Shown: positions 1-11,410 of the stretch, piece by piece
How positions within the stretch are numbered: position 1 is the stretch's first letter
Layout: every line of letters begins with the position of its first letter
From: Anadara kagoshimensis
Taxonomy: Eukaryota > Mollusca > Bivalvia > Arcoida > Arcidae
DNA length: 64,000 bases
Direction of reading: 5' to 3'
Assembly (NCBI GenBank): GCA_021292105.1
Contig: CM037870.1
Location: 67,807,260 to 67,871,259 of the forward strand
Notes under the pieces: generated by a model
What the model was told of the DNA's origin: nothing
The model's database searches: none
The model's input: only the letters and a program-made list of their open reading frames with translations
Made by a program: the position numbers and the translations under genes

Positions 1-102
1 CTGCACATTGCCCTGAGCGCACTGCAAATTAAAGACACTTCACATGTAGCTGTTGACGTCTCGATATAAGTGAAATATTCTTAGCTGGGAAACAAATAAT
101 TA
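1..102 (+). repeat. 3' part of a SINE (tail copy)
   Basis: The first 100 bases match bases 1047-1120: both read ctgcacattgccctgagcgc, then cgatataagtgaaatattct and a gggac-like end. This is the 3' body and tail of the SINE seen complete at 836-1150, cut by the window edge. Confidence 0.7.
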
Positions 103-352
103 ACGTCATATTAAAAGAAAATGGCGTCAAAAACCATTTACTTTTTGCGGTATATATAAATTATATACATGTACCATGATATTTTTAATGAAAATAACCA
201 TGTCATAAGAGCCCTTTTGCTATTAACTGGCACAAATACCATCCGATTGCATTTTTAGGTAAAGAAATAGCGATTTTTAATAGACGAAATTTAGAACCCG
301 AGAATATTAATGACATGGGATTATTTCAAACTTATTTCTATTTTTACAATAG

Positions 353-468
353 CACAAACTCCATGTTACCCGGATCCATGTCTGAATGGTGCGACTTGCA
401 CATTTATAGACCAAGCCTTTACTTGTTCCTGTGTGACGGGGTATGAAGGCACTAAATGTGAAAATAAA
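353..468 (+). CDS. EGF-like domain exon of an unidentified gene
   Basis: The exon starts after a pyrimidine-rich acceptor ending in ag at 351-352, in phase 1, as is usual for EGF modules. It encodes one complete EGF repeat with six cysteines in the C-x4-C-x5-C-x8-C-x-C-x8-C pattern, including CLNGATC and CSCVTGYEGTKC. The product would be an extracellular or membrane protein, but no other exon of the gene is visible. The right edge is odd. The only donor-like GT (469-470) gives phase 0, not the phase 1 of a symmetric EGF exon, and it is also the first base of a MITE-1 copy. The exon may be truncated by that insertion or be a stray fragment. Confidence 0.6.
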
Positions 469-657
469 GTACAGTACAGACCTGTCGGAAGTTTAACACT
501 AAGCTAACGATTTAGGACCGATTCGACAGCTGATTTTGGCCCGCGTTACATATAACTCAAGAGATTTTCAGCCGCTGTCTAGCTATCTTCGCCGCTCGGC
601 AGTCGAACTTGACTCCTATGACCTTGATCAATGTTAAACTTCCAACTGTTCTGTAAA
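469..657. mobile_element. MITE-1 copy a (inverted-repeat element)
   Basis: It begins acagtacagacctgtcggaa / gtttaacactaagctaacga and ends with the inverse, atgttaaacttccaactgtt then ctgta. It belongs to a family of about 200-bp non-autonomous elements whose ends read ACAGTACAGRCCTGTCGAAA then GTTTAACACT. Other copies lie at 9707, 16656, 20864, 24936 and 34443. No transposase is visible. Confidence 0.75.
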
Positions 658-835
658 CTGCCATCTGGACACTTCAAGCAACCGAAGACAAGGACAGTAA
701 AATAACGGCCCTCTCTATATAAAGATCTCATGTCAGTTGAGATCAGTGTTTTAGATATCATTGCTTCATATTCCAAATACAAATTATCTTTATATAAAAA
801 CCACCTGTCACTCCTATCTTTCATACGAACCACTT

Positions 836-1150
836 TGCAGCTCAGTGGAAGAGGGCTTGCTTCGTTTGTGGAAGATCGTAGGTTCGAACATCGATCGGGT
901 CTGACCAAGACTTGAAAATAGGTAGTGTCTGTTCTTTCGCCAAGTACTTAAAAATGAAAGTCACGAGGTCCTTCGGAAGAAACCTTAAAAACCGATGCCC
1001 CTTCTCAGGGAAGGCGTGACACGTAAAAGACCCCCCCCCCCCCCTGCACATTGCCCTGAGCGCACTGCAAATTAAAGGTACTTCACCTATAGCTCGATAT
1101 AAGTGAAATATTCTTAACCGGGACGTAAAACTCAGTCAATCAATCAATCT
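836..1150 (+). mobile_element. tRNA-derived SINE, probably full length
   Basis: The head carries a box A-like region (ctcagtggaagagggcttgc, 841-860) and a box B-like region (aggttcgaac, about 880-889), the two internal RNA polymerase III promoter elements of tRNA-derived SINEs. A unique body follows, with a run of about 18 C (1029-1046). The tail reads cgatataagtgaaatattct, gggacgtaaaactcagtcaa and (tcaa)n. The same tail occurs at 1-102 and about 22915-22965. Confidence 0.7.
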
Positions 1151-2255
1151 CTTATACGAAAGTCTATTACGCTCATAGAGAAAAAGAGTCAAAAGAAGCC
1201 TATGATAATACATTGTCATATCAAATTGTTTCAAATTGTTTAATGTTTTTGTATATTTCAGTAAACAAAGGCGAAAGGCTATACTCCAGTGTGGTCATTT
1301 TATTTGCTGCTACATTTTGTTTTTATTTTATATGGGGATTTGTGTGACTTTGTAATAATTATGTGCTGCTTATTGAGAGGTTATGACAACAATAAAGGGA
1401 TTCTTTACCGAATAGGACATATCGGTTGTATACTAACAACAGTTCCGCCTGTTTGAAAATAATTGAATTGTGAAAAAAATTTAAATCCAGTTTAAAATTT
1501 TCTGTCTGTTCAAAAAATCCCACATGACAGGTTTGGTCCATTTTTTGTGCCCATAGTATAGGCATTTTCAACATCAACAATCGGTGAGGACGACGACGTA
1601 TGCCGCTGAAAACTATTACAGTGTTTGTTGCTTTGACAAATTCCACCATCTGGACTGTGATATTAAGTATCCTGGTTGATTAACTATTTGCTACATGTAT
1701 CTTAAATAGTAATTTGCGAGCATATGCTATGTTTTTGCATTTATTACCTTTTCATACAACAACTATCTGTTTCTACATTTTTTCTCACACTCGCCTGTTT
1801 CAAATTTTGTGGGCCTGGGGAAAAGTGTTTATAGAAAAAATTCATTTAATTTTTAATTGCTTGTTCGCTTCTTCCTTTGCCCCAAAAATATGACAAACTA
1901 AAAACTATTTTGGTGAGGCCTTAAATATCTATATATGAAAAAGTATACAAACCCCAATTTCTACACGTATAAGTAAAAGGTAATTAATGTAAGAACAAAG
2001 TAAATTGTATTTTATTTCTTTATCGTGAGAAAAATAAAATGCTTTTAAACAGTAAATTTTAATGTTTCTGCGAAGCAAGATTACGCCGTTAGATTTCTAA
2101 TGACATCACCGTTGAATTTAAATCTATTTCTGTATTGCTCTATGCAGCAATATACCTGTACTTTTCTCCGGCTAATGTTGTATTTGTTTTACAGAAAATA
2201 TATTTTTATGATAGAGCTTGTTTCTACTGTGGGAACTTTAAACTACGGAACAAGC
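1151..2255. other. Gene-free AT-rich stretch
   Basis: I see no exon with coding character, RNA gene or recognisable repeat here. Open frames are short and match no domain I know. Confidence 0.5.
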
Positions 2256-2595
2256 TGCTTACAAATGGGATTGACATGTAGATATTGCTAGTCTAGGCTT
2301 ATCAAGGCATTCAAAACGCTTTATGACCGTCATTACAATTATCTTGATAAACATGATGTATCTAAAAATTACACTCGATATATTTGGCGTCGTATAGTTC
2401 TACATGTATGTTCCTTTCATTCTCATTTTGATTGCGCACCTAGCTAAACAGGTGGTTCTTACCCTTCTGGAGCACCTGGTCTCTGTTCCCTGGTAGAAGT
2501 TCACGTGTTTAACTTAATTTGCTAGTTTTAAAAGTTTTAGTTTGCCTTTGGGGTTGTGGTTTGGACATGGATTGGTATTTTTGTTTGTGATTGCA
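2256..2595 (+). repeat. Dispersed repeat family R, copy
   Basis: It shares blocks with 20195-20405 and 30095-30375: a gaccgtcattacaattatct-like start, a cttctggagcacctggtctc block, a gaagttcacgtgtttaac block and the end ggttgtggtttggacatgga / ttggtattttt. The 3' end is the sequence that is tandemly amplified, inverted, at 11411-12060. Confidence 0.6.
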
Positions 2596-2660
2596 TGGAT
2601 TTACGGATGGTAAAAACTTATGTGTTCTTTCCAACTTTTGGTAAGTAAACTACTTTAGGT

Positions 2661-2738
2661 AAGTCGAGTATAAAATGTAATTTTTGAACATTAATCAGCA
2701 AGTCGAGTATAAAATGTAATTTTTTAACATTAATCAAT
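2661..2738. repeat. Two-copy 39-bp tandem duplication
   Basis: Copies 2661-2699 and 2700-2738 both begin aagtcgagtataaaatgtaa. They differ at only a few positions, so the duplication is fairly recent. Confidence 0.8.
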
Positions 2739-2938
2739 AATTGTCCAAATCTTAATTAATTCTTGATATACATCGTGAACTTTCAAATCATCCTCAAATC
2801 CTTCCTTATAGAGGAGCAATTACCAAACACAGATAGCGTATGTAATCAACATGATATTCATTAAAATACTTTCTTAGACACACATATATTGTCAATAGCA
2901 TTTGCAACAGCATTGTTAGGAAGCTCAAATAAAATTAA

Positions 2939-3174
2939 TTCACAATCATTCCTTAACTAAGGTTTGTCTTAACTTAAGTCTGGTAAATTTTGGCAATATT
3001 TTATGATACTACAAAGAATAGTTGCTACAGAATTAAAATCTAGATTGATAACCTTAGTGTGGTCTTTAATATGACGTTTATAAATTCATAAATATCTCGA
3101 AAACCAACTAAATATTTAGATTTCAAAGTCTTAAGTTAAGGAAATCTTAGTTGGGAAATAATTGTGAAACCGGG
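2939..3174. mobile_element. MITE-3 copy a
   Basis: The ends are inverted: ttcacaatcattccttaact / aaggtttgtcttaacttaag on the left, and cttaagttaaggaaatctta / gttgggaaataattgtgaa on the right. The interior is AT-rich and non-coding. Relatives lie at 4104-4316 and 17647-17825. Confidence 0.65.
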
Positions 3175-3788
3175 GTCTGACTAAAGAAACCCATACTGAA
3201 ATTTGATACTCCAAAAGACGTACATTTTATGGTATATCAACCACTTCACTAGCTAATTGCTATCATGAAATCGTTGTGTTCGCCACTCTCGAAAATCGGG
3301 AGGTTTGATACGCAATGTATATATATTGTTTGTTGAAGCATGTTTGTCGTTTGATTAGATGCACTGTTATGTACCGATTATGGAATTTCTATTGAAATAG
3401 GGCTTTTAAAATCAACATATGACAACTTGCCGATTACGGATGAATTATTCCAATAGAAATTCAACACCAGCACATGACGGTATCATTGCCAAGTAACGAT
3501 TTTCTTGCTGTTGGCTACTCTAGCATCGGAAATGGAATCCCAGTAAAATGACGTTATTCCGAGAAATTGTCACGTTCAGCTTTCCAATATCGTTCTTGTA
3601 CAAACATTAAGAGGTATTGACCATGTGGTAAATTGGTGAACATTTCAAAATACATGTTTTCACCTATAAATATTATATACTATATGTATATAAAACTTCA
3701 TTCAAAATGACTACTGTTGTCAGGGAAAACGACAACATTGTATTCACGGTAAATTCTATTATAAAAACAGATACAATAAATTTGGGTT

Positions 3789-3794
3789 TTTATT
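3789..3794 (-). promoter_or_regulatory. Polyadenylation signal AATAAA of FKBP gene A
   Basis: A canonical AATAAA on the minus strand lies about 60 bases past the stop codon of gene A, a normal spacing for a short 3' UTR. Confidence 0.5.
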
Positions 3795-3853
3795 CAAAAA
3801 TTAACGTACAAATTTAAATATAAAATTAAAGAAAAAAATAAATAACAATATGT

Positions 3854-5751
3854 TTATAATTCGTCATGCATTGGTGGATCGACCTTTGGACCGCTGAATT
3901 CATCATACGACACTCTGCCATCTCTGTCTTTATCGTCGGTACCAAACAATTGTTGTAGCTGTGCTTTATTTTGCTGTATGGCTATGTTATGCGGAACTCT
4001 TTGTGCTATAGCTTGATGTGACAGGTACAATGCGGCCTATGAATGAAACAAAACAAAATTATTGGTAAGTTAAATAAATTAGTAAATACTCAGGCCATAG
4101 TCAGTTTCACAATTATTCCCTTACTAATATGGCAAATTTGAAATCTCAATATTTAGTTAATTTTTAAGATATTCGGGAATTTAAGGTGTCATTTTGAAGA
4201 ATACTTCAAGCTTATTAACATTTATATTTAGTTTTATTAAAAACTTATTTTGTAGTTCCGAAAAAGATTGTCAAAATTTGTCGAATTTAAGTTAAGGAAA
4301 ATCTAACTAATTCCATAAACTGGTCTATATAGTGATTTTGCCGCTGGTAAAAAGTTTCGCAACTGATCCGATATAGGGCATGTGGGCAACCAAATCGCAA
4401 CAATCTAGTACAATCTAGCCCACATACCCTATACATGTATACTGTGGTTATTGAAGGCATGAATTAAACATTATCACTACCTAACGCATATAAACAATTT
4501 TGACACCCTAGTTCCATCCCTAACGTCACTGTTAAGGCACCAAGAAAGAATCCTAGTTTGACATACCCTATATGAAACCAGTTAGCAGAAATAAAACAAC
4601 TACTGCTCCTGCATATTTTACTATGTTTATTCTCAAGGGTTGTCGATTCTTTCTACCGAAATTATACATATATTTAATTCGCCTACAAATACATAAAATA
4701 ATAGGATTTTGAGAATGAACTTATATAATCTATTAAATAATTCCAACCGATATAATAAATGTAATTTAGAATACAAACTTGAATATAAAGAGTTTACATA
4801 CCAGAACAGATCGTATAAGTGTAGAATTATACCAAATCAAGATCGATGCTGTTGGTTGGAATACCAGAGCCAGAATGAATTTTAGAAATTGTTAGCGCCA
4901 AAACGAAAGTTTAGTGAGTAGTATTTATTACTATAATTAGAATAAAACCCGTCTGACCAGTCACGTGATATGTCCAGTCCCAAGAATACATGTAATTAAC
5001 GCCATGAAAGACAATCACGTTTACATAACATGACGTATACAAAGACATATACAGTACAACACAATATACAGACACAATAGCTCACCTGGCATAAGGCACT
5101 TGGTTACATATACAAAGGCTATAAAGTGAATTTTCGTGAAAAATTATTGCAACCAGGCACACGCAGTAAAACTGGTCATACATGTAGCGTAAAGGAAAGC
5201 TAATTCATATACCCTATACAAAGGCTATTTATTTATTTGACGAATTGAAATTATTTTTAAAAAAGGGTTCTTTAAAATGTTTGACGGACCAAAATTTTGT
5301 CTAATATAAACCAAATAGCTTACAATCTCCAATTTGATTGGAAATGTTCATCTTGTCGGTCACTATGGAAAAACTATGTTGTAATTACCTCTTCGATTGT
5401 AATATACTGATCGCCATCAACATCTATCATTTTGAAGACATTCATTGGAGGAGGTCCGTCTATGAGCCTTACTATTTCTGTTTCAAATATCAAGTCTGTA
5501 TCTGGTGGGATTACACCTGGAAAAAAAGAAATATTCATGCAACTTGGATTCGTTTCATTTTATTCAATACTGTAAAAGTCGATTATTTTTATTTGTGCAT
5601 ACTAGATATTGCAAGTCGCGTCAAATATCTTAGTCAATAGATATGTCAAGAGTTTTACAATAAGTGGTCACTGTATGTTTTCTTTCCTTAACTGGTTGGA
5701 TTGTTTATCTCGCTTGCATACTTTCGCTGGGTTTTTAGCTCACCTGAGCCA

Positions 5752-5783
<32 letters not shown>

Positions 5784-8700
5784 GTCCGTTGTCTGTCGTC
5801 GTCGTCGTCGTCGTTGTCGTCGTAAACTTTTCACATTTTCGACTTCTCCTCTGAAAGTACTTGGCAGATTTCAATGAGACTTGGTCAGAAGCATGTCTGG
5901 GTCAGTGCAATTCAGATTTGTTCGTGGCGTTGCCATGGCTACCATAACTAGGTCAAGGTGACCTAGGGGTGCAAAAATCTTAAAAAATCTTCTTCTCCGA
6001 AAGTATTGTTTGGAGAAAAAATCTGATGAGATATTTGGCTTCTCTAGGGTCTTAAGCCTATAGTTTGTTCATTTTGTGAAATTCGGTCGAAAAATGGGTT
6101 ACGCGTTTTTGCGTTTAATTTTGAAAAAATCGTAAAATAGCTTCAAATTGTTATAACTTGACTACTTGACCAGATAATGACATGGGGTTTTCAGTTTTGA
6201 CATCTTCTTGTTAGTATCTTCAAAATGAGGTCAAGGTCAATTGTGAAGGTCGTGACCTAATTTTTTTTACCTCTGATTATAATTATTATCTCGAAAACTA
6301 TAAACTTTTTGTATAGTCATGTATATTAGAATGTTGTAGGTATTGATACAACGATCATTTTGATGTATAGAAAAAGGTCATGGGTTCAAAGGTCAAGGTC
6401 ACAGATGCGAAACAATACCAAAATGGTTAATTATCTCGAAAACTATAAACTTTTTGTATAGGCATGTATATTAGAATGTTGTAGGTATTGATACAACGAT
6501 CATTTTGATGTATAGAAAAAGGTCATGGGTTCAAAGGTCAAGGTCACAGATGCGAAACAACACCGAAATGGTTAATTATCTCGAAAACTATAAACTTTTT
6601 GTATAGGCATGTATATTAGAATGTTGTAGGTATTGATACAACGATCATTTTGATGTATAGAAAAAGGTCATGGGTTCAAAGGTCAAGGTCACAGATGCGA
6701 AACAACACCGAAATGGTTAATTATCTCGAAAACTATAAACTTTTTGTATAGGCATGTATGTTAGAATGTTGTAGGTATTGATACGACAATCATTTTGATG
6801 TATAGAAAAAGGTCATGGGTTCAAAGGTCAAGGTCACAGATGCGAATCAATACTGAAATGGTTAATTATCTCGAAAACTATAAACTTTTTGTATAGGCAT
6901 TTATATTGGAATGTTGTAGATATTGATACAAGGATTATTTTGATGTATAGAAAAAGGTCATGGGTTCAAAGGTCAAGGTCACAGATGCGAAACAATACCG
7001 AAATGGTTAATTATCTCGAAAACTATAAACTTTTTGCATAGGCATTTATATTAGAATGTTGTAGGTATTGATACAACAATCGTTTTGATGTATAGTAAAC
7101 GGTCATGGGTTCAAAGGTCAAGGTCACAGATGCGAATCAATACTGAAATGGTTAATTATCTCGAAAACTATAAACTTTTTGTATAGGCATGTATATTATA
7201 ATGTTGTAGGTATTGATACAACGATCATTTTGATGTATAGAAAAAGGTCATAGGTTCAAAGGTCAAGGTCACAGATGCGAAACAACACCGAAATGGTTAA
7301 TTATCTCGAAAACTATAAACTTTTTGTATAGGCATGTATATTAGAATGTTGTAGGTATTGATGCAACGATCATTTTGATGTATAGAAAAAGGTCATGGGT
7401 TCAAAGGTCAAGGTCACAGATGCAAAACAATATTGAAATGGTTAATTATCTTGAAAACTATAAACTTTTTGTATAGACATGTATATTAGAATGTTGTAGG
7501 TATTGATACAATGATCATTTTGATGTATAGAAAAAGGTCATGGGTTCAAAGGTCAAGGTCACAGATGTGAAAACAATACCGAAATGGTTAATTATCTCGA
7601 AAACTATAAACTTTTTGTATAGGCATGTATATTAGAATGTTGTAGGTATTGATACAATGATCATTTTGATGTAAAGAAAAAAGTCATTGGGGTTTAGTAT
7701 TTACGTTTACTTTAAATCTATCAGCTAGCCATTAGTTATCAGGTGAGCGTATAAGGCCCATGGGCCTCTTGTTTTTCTTGTATTCCTGGTTGCATCGGTA
7801 ATTACCAAATACATGCTTTTAAACTGAAGGGAAACTTTACTTATCTTCAACTAGAGTATGGTTTGCCAGTATACCACATGATCAATACCCATAACCCTTG
7901 TGTAAATTTTCATGTTGCAAATACAGTATATAGAATAACAGATCATGTACCGGATAATAACAGCTTCGAACAAACATTTTTAGGCATTTTGGGGTATCTT
8001 GTAATACACAAAACCCATAAAAAAAATTCCCGTCTTTTCAATTATTTTAAAAGGCTTAAGGTAATGTTGTTTTCCACCCTTTTTCTCAAGTATATCAAGA
8101 AACCGGACCTCTTCCAATCACAAGCAAACGAACTTGCAAATTTTCAATTTTCTCACGCTAGAAGTGGGGTTCGAACCTACTCATAGGCGCTGAAAGTAGT
8201 TTAAAAAGTGACTTATTAAAACTTTTCTAAAAAGAATATCATTAGACGTACCTGCACCAGTTTTTCCATAAGCTAGATGTGAGGGTATAAATAGTTTACG
8301 TCTTTCTCCAATACACATATCTAACAAGCCTCGTTCCCATCCCGGAATCACCTGTCCGGTACCTAACTGGAAGGTTATCGGTGGTCTTCCTGGTCTGTCT
8401 AATCTAAATATAAATTTTAAAAAATACATAATAGTATAATCCATATTTGTTATTTGAACCAACATTGCAAAGCTGAACAACAGCTTACTAAAACAACAAG
8501 AGTAGTTAAGACCACACAACAGTATAATTTATACTCCATTCTTCAGTGACATTTTTGGCACCAATTAGCAATTGAATTCCATGACGCCTTTGGCGCAAAA
8601 TACCTTTATGATTGTGCATGATGCAATATTTCCATGACTTTCCATAATGGACCCTTGTTGATTGAGAGGTCCACAACTCTCGCTTAAGGATGACAATACT

Positions 8701-8965
8701 TTTAGCCGCCTAAGCTTGAACTTACAATTTGGCAGATCGTAGTGTGAGAAAGTGTCAATTTGCTTGCTTTCTCTAGGTTACCAAGTGACAAGATCTTGAC
8801 TGGACGACAAATATCATTAAATACGATCACTTACTTAACATTTTGATATCACTCATCCATTTAAGCATAAGTAAAAAATTTTAAAATTTCGTAATATACG
8901 TCCCTGAAAATAGTTTCAGAGAAATGTTAAAAATGTCTCGTTTTCGTCATTTTAGGATTCTTTTG

Positions 8966-8998
<33 letters not shown>

Positions 8999-10779
8999 CA
9001 AAACTACAATTTTAACGGAGAGTGCAAATGAAAGATTTTCCAAAACTTTAATGAAAGGGAATTTACAAGATATTGTGCTAGCCCGTTATAATTACGGATA
9101 CCCGTGCACGGTGGTGAAAGTTATAGCAGTGTACACGCTATTTCTAGTTATAGACGGTAATGTTTATGGTTGCACATTCCGATTTTTCGGAATTTGTGTT
9201 TGGCAATGACATCATGCACAGGTATATTATACATTTCATAGGTACATGTAGTAATATTTTTCTGCAATGACAGGTAAATTAATAACTATGAGCAACGTAA
9301 TGCAAGTTCAAGTTCATTTATTCGCTTTATACCACCGAGATGGTGTAAGAGGTAAATGTACAATACAAAACATATAATGGTGCAACATAACAATAAAAAT
9401 AATTATACAAGTGTACAATACTTAAGAATATTGCACAAACGCTTAAAAAGTCATAATAGATGGTATGCAATACTTTCAAGTTTACCGCATGAACCCAGGG
9501 GCTATATATAATTTTTGTTTCCTTTTTCGAGTAATATGTAATTGACAGGCATGTTTAAAGATTAATTATAAAAGTACCACAAGTATAGTTCTCTAGTACG
9601 TCTGACACGACCATAAAAACGTATTTGATCATTAACATCTAATTAAAATTATCATTTATATTCCCATCATAATTATATCTGTCACTAATGTCTGAAAAAT
9701 AAACTTACAGTACATACGCATCGAAAATTTAACACGGAGCTAACGGAAAGGAATCGAAACTCGATGCTCGGTGGCCGAGGGATGGACAACGAGTGACCGA
9801 TAACCTTCCGATTAATAGAGGGCAGATATATACACCGGAAAGCTAACGATAGATCGATATGAGCTCTCTATTATAGGTATTAATCCTTTAGCTCAGTGTT
9901 AAACTCTATCTCGACAGGCCCTGTACTGTAACCTGTTTTAAAGATGTCAATCATTGACAATGCAAGTTCTGAAAATGAACTTAATCGATAAAAAATTATT
10001 TAAAAAAACCTTACTATAAATTTCTTTTTTAATTTCAAAATTTGGGATCTCTTTCAATTTTTTAATTTATTGACGAATTAAAGGAGGCTATAGTGAAAGA
10101 AAGTTTTAGTAATATCAGTGTGAACATTAGATATTTGTAAAGCAAAATGTGAAGATTTGAAAAATGCCAAAATTATCATAGGTCATCGAAATATTTTCTA
10201 TATCTGGATTTGAAAATAGCAGAAAAGGGTCTAAAATGACCCGACATTTTTTTCAGACTAGAGAACATCTTTTATTTGACTGCAACTTTTAAGTGGTTAA
10301 AACAACCATTCGTTATAATACGATTGGAATTTTTTATGATTTTTGATAAAATTTTAAAAATGGCACATGACTATGCCTATATACATGTGTATCTCTACAC
10401 CAAAAAAACCGAAAAATAATATACAAAATCACTGTTGAAAGTATAATGTACCATTTTTAAACTCAAATTTTTGCGCTTAAGTCAATCCACAAAATATCCA
10501 AAAAGTTGCATACCTAGTAAAAACCAAAATAAAACAAAAACGCTATACTTACGAAGAATCGAACTTGGTTCCATTTTCAAAATATCCGGTATATTGTAAG
10601 TGGACCATATCTCTTACTTTTGACTTTCTCATGCATTCACCCATTGGTCCTTTTACCACTTCAATTTTTAAATCTTTCAATTTAGCTGGTTCCTTATTCT
10701 CCTCATTTTCAGCGTCAATATAAGGTAAAAGTGAAAATATACACAAAATAAAGAAAAATGAATATTTTAACACCTCCAT
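3854..10779 (-). CDS. FKBP gene A: ER-resident FKBP14-like prolyl isomerase with EF-hands
   Basis: Four exons in order of translation: 10779-10553, 8403-8252, 5516-5389 and 4036-3854. Splice sites are GT/AG and intron phases 2, 1, 0. The joined frame gives 229 residues, close to vertebrate FKBP14. Residues 1-23 form a signal peptide. The FKBP domain runs from about 34 to 145 and keeps the FKBP12 Tyr26, Phe36-Asp37, Trp59 and Tyr82 equivalents ([16 protein letters not shown]). A sequon sits in FENGTKF, and Cys in GEC and DMC match the family disulfide. EF-hand loops are D158-E169 and D204-E215. The C-terminus is MHDEL, an ER-retrieval signal. The ATG context is good (A at -3, G at +4). Intron 2 holds a 2-kb repeat with a 145-bp array. 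Family knowledge: PPIase acting on secretory-pathway clients. Orthology to FKBP14 rather than FKBP7 is inferred. Confidence 0.9.
4104..4316. mobile_element. MITE-3 copy b, in intron 3 of gene A
   Basis: The left end gtttcacaattattccctta and the right end taagttaaggaaaatctaac match the MITE-3 ends at 2939-3174, with more divergence. Confidence 0.5.
4372..4433. repeat. Inverted repeat, 16-bp arms
   Basis: tatagggcatgtgggc (4372-4387) pairs with gcccacataccctata (4418-4433) with one mismatch across a 30-base loop. It lies in intron 3 of gene A, function unknown. Confidence 0.7.
5950..5964. promoter_or_regulatory. Perfect consensus oestrogen-response-element palindrome
   Basis: The 15 bases read AGGTCA-AGG-TGACCT, two inverted nuclear-receptor half-sites with a three-base spacer, identical to the textbook ERE. 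It lies in the element at 5738-7772, so it may be dispersed with that element. Function is untested. Confidence 0.55.
6231..7690. repeat. Tandem array, 145-bp unit, about nine copies
   Basis: The marker ggtcatgggttcaaaggtca recurs at 6376, 6521, 6666, 6811, 6956, 7101, 7246, 7391 and 7536, exactly 145 bases apart, with a degenerate last unit at about 7681. Units differ by a few substitutions each. Every unit contains GGTTCA-A-AGGTCA-AGGTCA, three nuclear-receptor half-sites in 19 bases. The array forms the middle of the element at 5738-7772. Confidence 0.9.
8969..8998. repeat. Poly(T) tract in intron 1 of gene A
   Basis: About 30 consecutive T (poly(A) on the gene strand). No element body could be defined next to it. 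Confidence 0.8.
9707..9930. mobile_element. MITE-1 copy b, in intron 1 of gene A
   Basis: The left end acagtacatacgcatcgaaa / atttaacacggagctaacgg and the right end cagtgttaaactctatctcg / acaggccctgtactgt form the family inverted repeat. The interior is non-coding and contains several ccgata and tcggtg motifs. Confidence 0.75.
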
Positions 10780-11410
10780 CTTAACGTGACCTTTGTATTC
10801 GATAAATCTGACAAAACTGAAGACTTTATGGTCTATGTGGTGTTATATCTATATAAGCTACTTGGTAGTGAGTGTGAAATATATGGATGATTTTATGGCA
10901 AAAGTCTCGCGGCAACTCGTTATTCAAATTGGCACAGCTGAACTTTGACACGAGTTTTACTTCCGGGATAGGAAGAAGAAGGATAAAACAAAAACGCCAC
11001 GAGGTTATAATATTACTGAATGCTCCGGAGTGCCTGATGGGTAATAATCTTTAATCTGATCAAGAAATCTGATAATCGGTTACGCAACATAATGTTCTTT
11101 ATTCTGATATTGAATAGTGTTTTTTATTAATGATAATAATAAATTAATTTTAAATGCCATTTGTCATATTAATGCACTATCAGATCATAGATATAGAACT
11201 TCCTTTTGTAACCCCACCCCCTCCACATGCAAAACGATAAATATCATATCGAATAATATGCAAGACTTTCTATTGTAACCAGCTACTAATTTTTATATAA
11301 AATGATTGAATGTTTTCATGAAAATGTTCAAAATTGCTTAATTCCGTCATTTAAAACGGTTTGTTTTAACAGTCAAAATTAAAGTTTAAGTACAGGAACA
11401 AAAATACGAA
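10780..11410. promoter_or_regulatory. Upstream region of FKBP gene A
   Basis: This covers the first 600 bases upstream of the gene A start codon. A TATATAG on the minus strand at about 10850-10857 lies roughly 75 bases above the ATG and could be a TATA element. I see no convincing ER-stress element. The rest is AT-rich and featureless. Confidence 0.3.

Larger units (their letters stand above)
5738..7772. mobile_element. Helentron-like non-autonomous element in intron 2 of gene A
   Basis: The left edge is a near-perfect hairpin, agctcacctgagcc / ggctcaagtgagct, followed by a (GTC)n tract at about 5797-5827. The right edge has caggtgagcg, then the palindrome ggcccatgggcc and tcttgttttt. A subterminal inverted repeat at one end, a terminal palindrome at the other and internal tandem repeats are the layout of Helentron-associated elements. 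Assignment to Helentrons is inference; I recall similar sequences from many mollusc genomes. No protein is encoded. Confidence 0.6.

Noticed and set aside
10780..11000. ER-stress response element above gene A
   Set aside because: A ccacg motif exists at about 10997 but there is no CCAAT at the required nine-base spacing.
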